Part shown: positions 4,829-8,690 of the stretch, in pieces
Layout of the letters: each line of letters begins with the position of its first letter
Position numbering within the stretch: the stretch's first letter is position 1
Source of the DNA: Flemingiibacterium sp045534235
GTDB taxonomy: Bacteria > Bacillota > Clostridia > Oscillospirales > CAG-272
Length of the DNA: 8,690 nt
Assembly: GCA_045534235.1 (NCBI GenBank)
Contig: JAZSJI010000140.1
Span: forward strand, 1 to 8,690
Direction of reading: 5' to 3'
Position numbers and translations under genes: made by a program
The notes under the pieces: model-generated
Told to the model about the DNA's origin: nothing
Seen by the model: the letters and a program-made list of their open reading frames with translations, nothing else
Database searches by the model: none

Positions 4829-6561
4829 ACGAGCTTCGAGAAATCGTAATCGACAATTTCACCGATGCCGCAGTCGTCGACAACTACAGAATTTCTGCCG
4901 ACGGCACGCTTACAAAGCGTGACGGATTTCGCACGCTTGCAAGCCTCGGTGAGCATATCCGCGGATATTACTATGCAGGTGGAGATACTGTCTTTGCCGT
5001 AGCAGGCTCAACACTTTACCGTATTGATAGCGGTAAAGCGACCTCTCTCGGAGAGCTTACCGAAGCGGTGTTTGAGAGCGAAACGGAGCGCTGTCTTATG
5101 TTTTTCTATGCAGGCATCATTTACGTAATCGGCGGCAATGCGTTCTACTGTTTGGATACGACCGATGAGCTTGCACAGCTAAAAGCCTTCGAGCATATTC
5201 CCGTGCGTAAATCGGAGCTCGACTCTTACGCAGTCACGGGATATAATCTCATCTCCGAGCGCGCACGTGCCGTCGCAAAATTCACTCAGAACGCAAAAAC
5301 GGTTACCATAAACGATGAGGACGCAAATATATACTCGGTAACGCTTGACGGCGTTTTGCTTAATGAGTCGCAGTACAGCGTTTCCTTTAGCGGCGGACTT
5401 TGCTTTATAACGCTTACTGATCCCTCACCTCTCACAGGTAGCCACGTCTTTATAGTCGAATACGTTATCGCACAGGAGAATTTCAAAAGCAAAAAGCAGC
5501 TTTGCTCCAAATGTAAGAGTGCATACGTATACGAGGGCAAAAGTGGCGTACGCGTGCTTCTGTACGGAGGTGGGGAGGGGTGTATATATTACTCCGATGC
5601 AACTGCGATGCCACTCGACGAGGAAACGGGTGAGGCGGCAACAGAGCTTATCCCCGGTACGGTGATCGGTGAGTGCTATTCTCCCGAAAACTTCTTTTTT
5701 GCACCCGGACAGGGAGAAAAAATACTGAATATTCTGCCCTTTGGACAGCGCACGCTCGTTGTTACCGACCGCTCGACCTATTACCTTGTCGAGGATACGA
5801 AAACCAAGAACGGCGGAACAGTACTAAAGGAGTTTCGCCTTGTTTCGATGTACAAGGAGCTCGGTATCGGCGAAAATTCAGGCATCGTAAGCTACGACGG
5901 TAAGATTTACCTTATGAGCTCGCTCGGACTTTATTATATGACCTACAACCCCATCGAGGACAAGTACGGCACGTACCGCTTGAATATACCCGACAACGTA
6001 GGTGTTGCTCGTGACACCTACGAGCTTGTACGGCTGCACGTTGACCGGCTAAACCACGAGCTTTGGCTGCAAAACGGCGACAAATGCGCGGTATACAGCT
6101 TTGACACAAAGAAGTGGTATCGCTTCAGCGGATTTTGTCCGAGCGCTTTTTTCACCTATCATAACGATTCCGCGTTTACCGAAGCGGACAAGATATGCGT
6201 GTTTACGGTAGGTGAACCGCTTGACGGAGGCGAGGGCTTCGAGGCGTACGTTGAAACGCATAACCTCGACCTTGGCAACATATTCGCTGAAAAGACGGTC
6301 TACAGCTTCGGTGCGACGTTTGAGAGGTGTGACGGTGCGGCGCTTGAATGCACGCTTAAAAGCGACAAAGGCGCGAGCTTCACGTTCAGAATAAACGCAG
6401 ACGATAATAACGCCGACACAACGCCCGTTGTAAAGCGCACGCACGCTCGGCTCGGTAACTGCTACTACGTTATCTGTCGTGTCAGCTCGCCTGCCGATGC
6501 CGCGAGAGCAAACCTTCGCTCGATCTTGATTTCCTACCGTGTTATGGGAGGTAACGTATGA
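4825..6561 (+). CDS. P22 gp10-like beta-propeller tail hub / DNA stabilisation protein (putative)
   Basis: This 578-residue protein is almost all beta. It starts with NFTDAAVVDNYRISADGTL followed by KRDGF, like the opening found in gp10-type packaged-DNA stabilisation proteins, where a tally of parameters is followed by a 'read-out' propeller. Blade-like strand pairs recur at about 56-68 (VFAVAGSTLYRID), 98-111 (IIYVIGGNAFYCLD), 243-258, then RTLVVTDRSTYYLVED, GKIYLMSSLGLYYMT and HELWLQNGDKCAVYSFD. Residues about 150-215 look like an inserted beta-sandwich. A CSKCK pair of cysteines (227-230) is of unknown use. In P22, gp10 closes the portal and connector channel after packaging. Here it follows the connector by a 4-bp ATGA overlap and precedes a small membrane protein by another. 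Family assignment is by strand pattern and context. Confidence 0.55.
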   Translation: MNELREIVIDNFTDAAVVDNYRISADGTLTKRDGFRTLASLGEHIRGYYYAGGDTVFAVAGSTLYRIDSGKATSLGELTEAVFESETERCLMFFYAGIIYVIGGNAFYCLDTTDELAQLKAFEHIPVRKSELDSYAVTGYNLISERARAVAKFTQNAKTVTINDEDANIYSVTLDGVLLNESQYSVSFSGGLCFITLTDPSPLTGSHVFIVEYVIAQENFKSKKQLCSKCKSAYVYEGKSGVRVLLYGGGEGCIYYSDATAMPLDEETGEAATELIPGTVIGECYSPENFFFAPGQGEKILNILPFGQRTLVVTDRSTYYLVEDTKTKNGGTVLKEFRLVSMYKELGIGENSGIVSYDGKIYLMSSLGLYYMTYNPIEDKYGTYRLNIPDNVGVARDTYELVRLHVDRLNHELWLQNGDKCAVYSFDTKKWYRFSGFCPSAFFTYHNDSAFTEADKICVFTVGEPLDGGEGFEAYVETHNLDLGNIFAEKTVYSFGATFERCDGAALECTLKSDKGASFTFRINADDNNADTTPVVKRTHARLGNCYYVICRVSSPADAARANLRSILISYRVMGGNV

Positions 6562-6695
6562 TGGTTTTATGGTATTTGCTCGGATTCGTGTGCGGCGTGT
6601 TCTTTCACTATGCCCTCTCGCTTATCGCAGGTGCAAAACAGCGAAAAGCGAAATCTGAAAGTGATGACGCATTAAAAAACATTCTAAACTACTGA
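6558..6695 (+). CDS. Small single-pass membrane protein, 45 residues
   Basis: The reading frame encodes MMVLWYLLGFVCGVFFHYAL, then SLIAGAKQRKAKSESDDALKNILNY in two halves of this short protein. Residues 3-25 form one hydrophobic membrane segment, and the tail is basic (KQRKAK) and then acidic, so the C-terminus is probably cytoplasmic. The start overlaps the stop of the preceding gene in ATGA, with GGGAGG at 6546-6551 well placed; a second ATG at 6561 is equally possible. The gene ends 14 bp before the portal start. I do not recognise a family. It might be a minor virion or ejection factor, or a membrane factor such as a holin, but it has only one segment and no lysin beside it. Two ATGs, a strong ribosome site and tight packing make it a real gene. 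Confidence 0.7.
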   Translation: MMVLWYLLGFVCGVFFHYALSLIAGAKQRKAKSESDDALKNILNY

Positions 6696-6709
6696 AAGGA
6701 TAAAGCAGC

Positions 6710-8242
6710 ATGAAAAACAATTCAGCTTGGCGACAGTTTGAGGCGGGACGCGAATACAACCGCCGTATCGGACTTTACGAGAACTATACCCTGTGCGAGC
6801 GCTTCTACCGCGGCGATCAGTGGAAAAGCGTTGCCGCAGGCGGACTTCCCACACCCGTATTCAATTACGTAAGACGTATCGCGGACTACTACATCTCGCA
6901 GATCGCGAGCGCGAACGTCGATATGACCTTCTCGGACGAAAATCTGCCGTTTATCACGAGTGAGCAGCACCGTGAGCGCGTCTCCGAGGCGGTGAAGCTT
7001 CTCAACGACCATACGGCGTTCCGTTGGGAGAAATGCAGAATAGACCGCGTTATACGCTCTGCACTTCGTGATGCGGTGCTCTCGGGTGACGGTATATTCT
7101 TCACCTATTGGGACCCTACCGTTCGCACCGGTCAGGCGTACACGGGAGATTTCGTAACGGTCACGCTCGATGCGACAAACCTTTTCGTTTCAAACGTAAA
7201 CTCTACCGACATTCAGTCGCAGGAATACGTTATTGTTTCCGGTCGCGAGAGCGTAAACAAGCTTCGCGAGGAAGCAACACGCGCCGGTGTCAGCCGTGAA
7301 ATGGCGGAAAAGATACGTCCTGACGGCGACGTACACTACGGTGCGGGTGACTACGCGATGCAGGAAAACCCGGACGCGTCTTCGGAAAAGGCGACGTACA
7401 TAATCAAATTCACGCGCGACGAGGACGGATACGTACAGTTTGAAAAGCATACGCGTGAGGTTATGATAAAGCGCGTGTCGACGGGGCTTCGACTGTATCC
7501 CGTTTGTATGTTCAACTGGACGCCGACGAAGAACTCATACCACGGCACGTCGCCGCTTACACAGCTTATTCAGAATCAGAAATACGTCAACAAGGCGTAC
7601 GCGCTTTTAATGAAGCATATGATCGACACCGCGTTCTCAAAGGTCGTTTACGATAAGACGAGAATCCCCGAGTGGTCAAACGAGGTCGGAGAGGCTATAG
7701 GCGTTGTCGGCGGTGACCTTTCGAGCGTCGCATCGACTATAAGCCCCGGTCAGATGAGCGAGCGCTTCGCTGATATAATCGGTGACGTCGTAATGCACAC
7801 CAAAAACAGTATGGGTGCGACGGACGTTTCGCTCGGTGATGCCGCTCCCACAAATACATCCGCTATAATCGCGCTTCAAGAGGCGAACTCCGTTTCTCTC
7901 GATCCCGTACGCACCGCACTCTACGCGTGCCTTGAGGAGCTTGCGGCGATATGGATCGACTTTATGTGCGCGTACTACGCGGACGGCAGAATGCTGCTTC
8001 TTCGCGACGGCAAGGCGTCGGCACTCGACTGCCGTGTGCTTCGCGAGGAGCTTATCTGTGCGAGGGTGGACGTTGGGGCGTCCTCGCGCTACTCAAAGGC
8101 GTCGGCGCTCGCCGAGCTTGCAAGACTGCTTGACGGCGGTCACATTACGCTCGCACAGTATCTTGAACGCCTGCCCGACGGTGTTATCCCCGGGCGTGAC
8201 ACGCTTATTGCGGAAATCACGGAGGTAAACGAAGATGAATGA
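6710..8242 (+). CDS. Portal protein
   Basis: This 510-residue protein forms the ring at one head vertex through which DNA is packaged and ejected. Family-like segments are the N-terminal ERFYRGDQWKSVAAGGLPTP (30-49) and FNYVRRIADYYISQIASA (51-68), the central HGTSPLTQLIQNQKYVNK (278-295) that opens the clip and stem region, and MGATDVSLGD with NTSAIIALQEAN (368-393). The stretch 401-425, rich in aromatic residues and helical, matches the wing and crown-side helices. It is shorter than P22 gp1 (about 725 residues) and nearer to siphophage-size portals. AAAGGA lies 9 bases before the ATG. Its last 8 bases overlap the next gene. Portals normally lie just after the large terminase; here the coat, connector, hub and membrane protein genes intervene. 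Confidence 0.88.
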   Translation: MKNNSAWRQFEAGREYNRRIGLYENYTLCERFYRGDQWKSVAAGGLPTPVFNYVRRIADYYISQIASANVDMTFSDENLPFITSEQHRERVSEAVKLLNDHTAFRWEKCRIDRVIRSALRDAVLSGDGIFFTYWDPTVRTGQAYTGDFVTVTLDATNLFVSNVNSTDIQSQEYVIVSGRESVNKLREEATRAGVSREMAEKIRPDGDVHYGAGDYAMQENPDASSEKATYIIKFTRDEDGYVQFEKHTREVMIKRVSTGLRLYPVCMFNWTPTKNSYHGTSPLTQLIQNQKYVNKAYALLMKHMIDTAFSKVVYDKTRIPEWSNEVGEAIGVVGGDLSSVASTISPGQMSERFADIIGDVVMHTKNSMGATDVSLGDAAPTNTSAIIALQEANSVSLDPVRTALYACLEELAAIWIDFMCAYYADGRMLLLRDGKASALDCRVLREELICARVDVGASSRYSKASALAELARLLDGGHITLAQYLERLPDGVIPGRDTLIAEITEVNEDE

Positions 8243-8543
8243 AGAAACTAAAGTAACGGTTGAAGAAACGGTGGTTGAGGCTGCTTTAGAGGTCGAAACG
8301 ACCGAAGAAACCGCACCCGTGCCCGAAGGTGTCCCCGAAGCCGAAGGTGTCCCTACGCCCGAAGCCGCCCCCACGCCCGAGCAGGTCAACGCCGCAAACG
8401 CAGAGCGCTCGACGGGTAAGGTCGTGGACGACGGTATGGGCGCGGCGTTCTTCACCGCCGCAGACGTTCGCGCAATGAGCCGCGAGCAGGTGCGCCGCAA
8501 TCTGCCGAAGATACTTAAGAGTATGGAAAGCGACAAATTTTAA
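8235..8543 (+). CDS. Small acidic scaffold-like protein (putative)
   Basis: This 102-residue protein has two parts. Residues 1-55 are very acidic and repetitive (EEVT-type runs, then proline-rich EGVPEAEGVPTPEAAPTPE at 31-49), likely unstructured. Residues 70-102 (AAFFTAADVRAMSREQVRRN and the lysine-containing tail after it) form a basic, helical end. A disordered acidic body with a basic helical tail, encoded next to the portal, fits a capsid scaffolding protein whose tail binds the coat; I recall similar tails in small proteins next to portals. It is much shorter than P22 gp8 (303 residues). GGAGG at 8220-8224 lies 10 bases before the ATG inside the portal gene, and the genes overlap by 8 bases. 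It could also be an unrelated small virion protein. Confidence 0.5.
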   Translation: MNEETKVTVEETVVEAALEVETTEETAPVPEGVPEAEGVPTPEAAPTPEQVNAANAERSTGKVVDDGMGAAFFTAADVRAMSREQVRRNLPKILKSMESDKF

Positions 8544-8551
8544 AAGATAAT

Positions 8552-8581
8552 ACAGCGAACTGCCTTGCGGCGGTTCGCTGT
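8552..8581 (+). terminator. Strong hairpin ending the structural gene block
   Basis: A 13-bp stem with one wobble pair (8552-8564 with 8569-8581, cores ACAGCGAAC and GTTCGCTGT) is closed by a TTGC loop, starting 8 bases after the last stop codon. Only a short, mixed TACTATT follows, so the T-tract is weak. It very likely closes the operon. Confidence 0.75.
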
Positions 8582-8586
8582 TACTA

Positions 8587-8614
8587 TTGACAACGAAAAA
8601 ATATATGGTATAAT
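8587..8614 (+). promoter_or_regulatory. Consensus sigma-A promoter with extended -10
   Basis: TTGACA (8587-8592) and TATAAT (8609-8614) are perfect hexamers 16 bases apart, and TGG directly before TATAAT supplies an extended -10. It is one of the two best promoters in the window and drives the gene that starts at 8647, with a leader of about 25-30 bases. Confidence 0.9.
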
Positions 8615-8646
8615 ATTCCTATACGCCGATTATACTGGAGGTCCTG

Positions 8647-8690
8647 ATGTCAAAAAATATCCGTAAGATTTGCACGGTGACAATTGTGAT
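8647..8690 (+). CDS. 5' end of an unidentified gene (cut by the window)
   Basis: Only 14 codons are visible: MSKNIRKICTVTIV. The basic start followed by a hydrophobic run suggests a signal peptide or first membrane segment. GGAGG at 8637-8641 lies 5 bases before the ATG. The gene has its own strong promoter and is separated from the phage block by a hairpin, so it is probably a separate transcription unit and may be cellular. No function can be assigned. Confidence 0.7.
   Translation, partial: MSKNIRKICTVTIV

Noticed and set aside
8093..8536. 147-residue minus-strand reading frame opposite the portal end and scaffold-like gene
   Set aside because: The Ser/Thr/Ala/Val-rich peptide is the antisense of the Glu/Pro repeats; no ribosome site, and the plus-strand genes fit the operon.

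Overview
The window looks like the chromosome of a Gram-positive, Clostridia-type Firmicute. Ribosome binding sites are strong AAGGAGG types, two promoters are near-perfect sigma-A promoters, one structural gene starts with TTG, and the one clear cellular protein is a PrsA-like lipoprotein. Nothing here fixes the genus.

Left part (1-1862): cellular DNA. Bases 1-87 form a nested palindromic element whose 11-bp ends match the T-arm of the tRNA-Leu gene next to it. The tRNA-Leu(CAG) gene (228-142, minus) has its own terminator. It is separated from its perfect promoter (591-619, minus) by a tandem array in which 28 bp of the tRNA 5' end occurs three times, around two copies of a 137-bp element. 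The two copies differ at six bases, and three of these changes fall in one predicted RNA helix and keep it paired. Next comes a minus-strand parvulin-type foldase lipoprotein gene. Divergent from it, after an orphan plus-strand terminator, starts a phage-type block.

Right part (1863-8543): eight intact plus-strand genes for phage head assembly and DNA packaging. In order they are small terminase, large terminase, P22-type coat protein, a small head-tail connector candidate, a gp10-like beta-propeller tail hub candidate, a 45-residue single-pass membrane protein, portal, and a small acidic scaffold-like protein. Together they could build a procapsid, package DNA into it and close it with a short neck. 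The order is unusual: coat and neck genes lie before portal and scaffold, whereas the common order is terminase, portal, scaffold, coat, neck.

The block ends in a strong hairpin at 8552-8581. A consensus sigma-A promoter follows, then the first 14 codons of another gene that starts with a basic, hydrophobic N-terminus. No integrase, repressor, replication, tail fibre, ejection or lysis gene is visible. The block may therefore be a compact, self-contained capsid and packaging cassette (a domesticated prophage, a gene-transfer-agent-like particle or a capsid-encoding satellite), or a larger prophage may run past the right edge. This window cannot decide between these.
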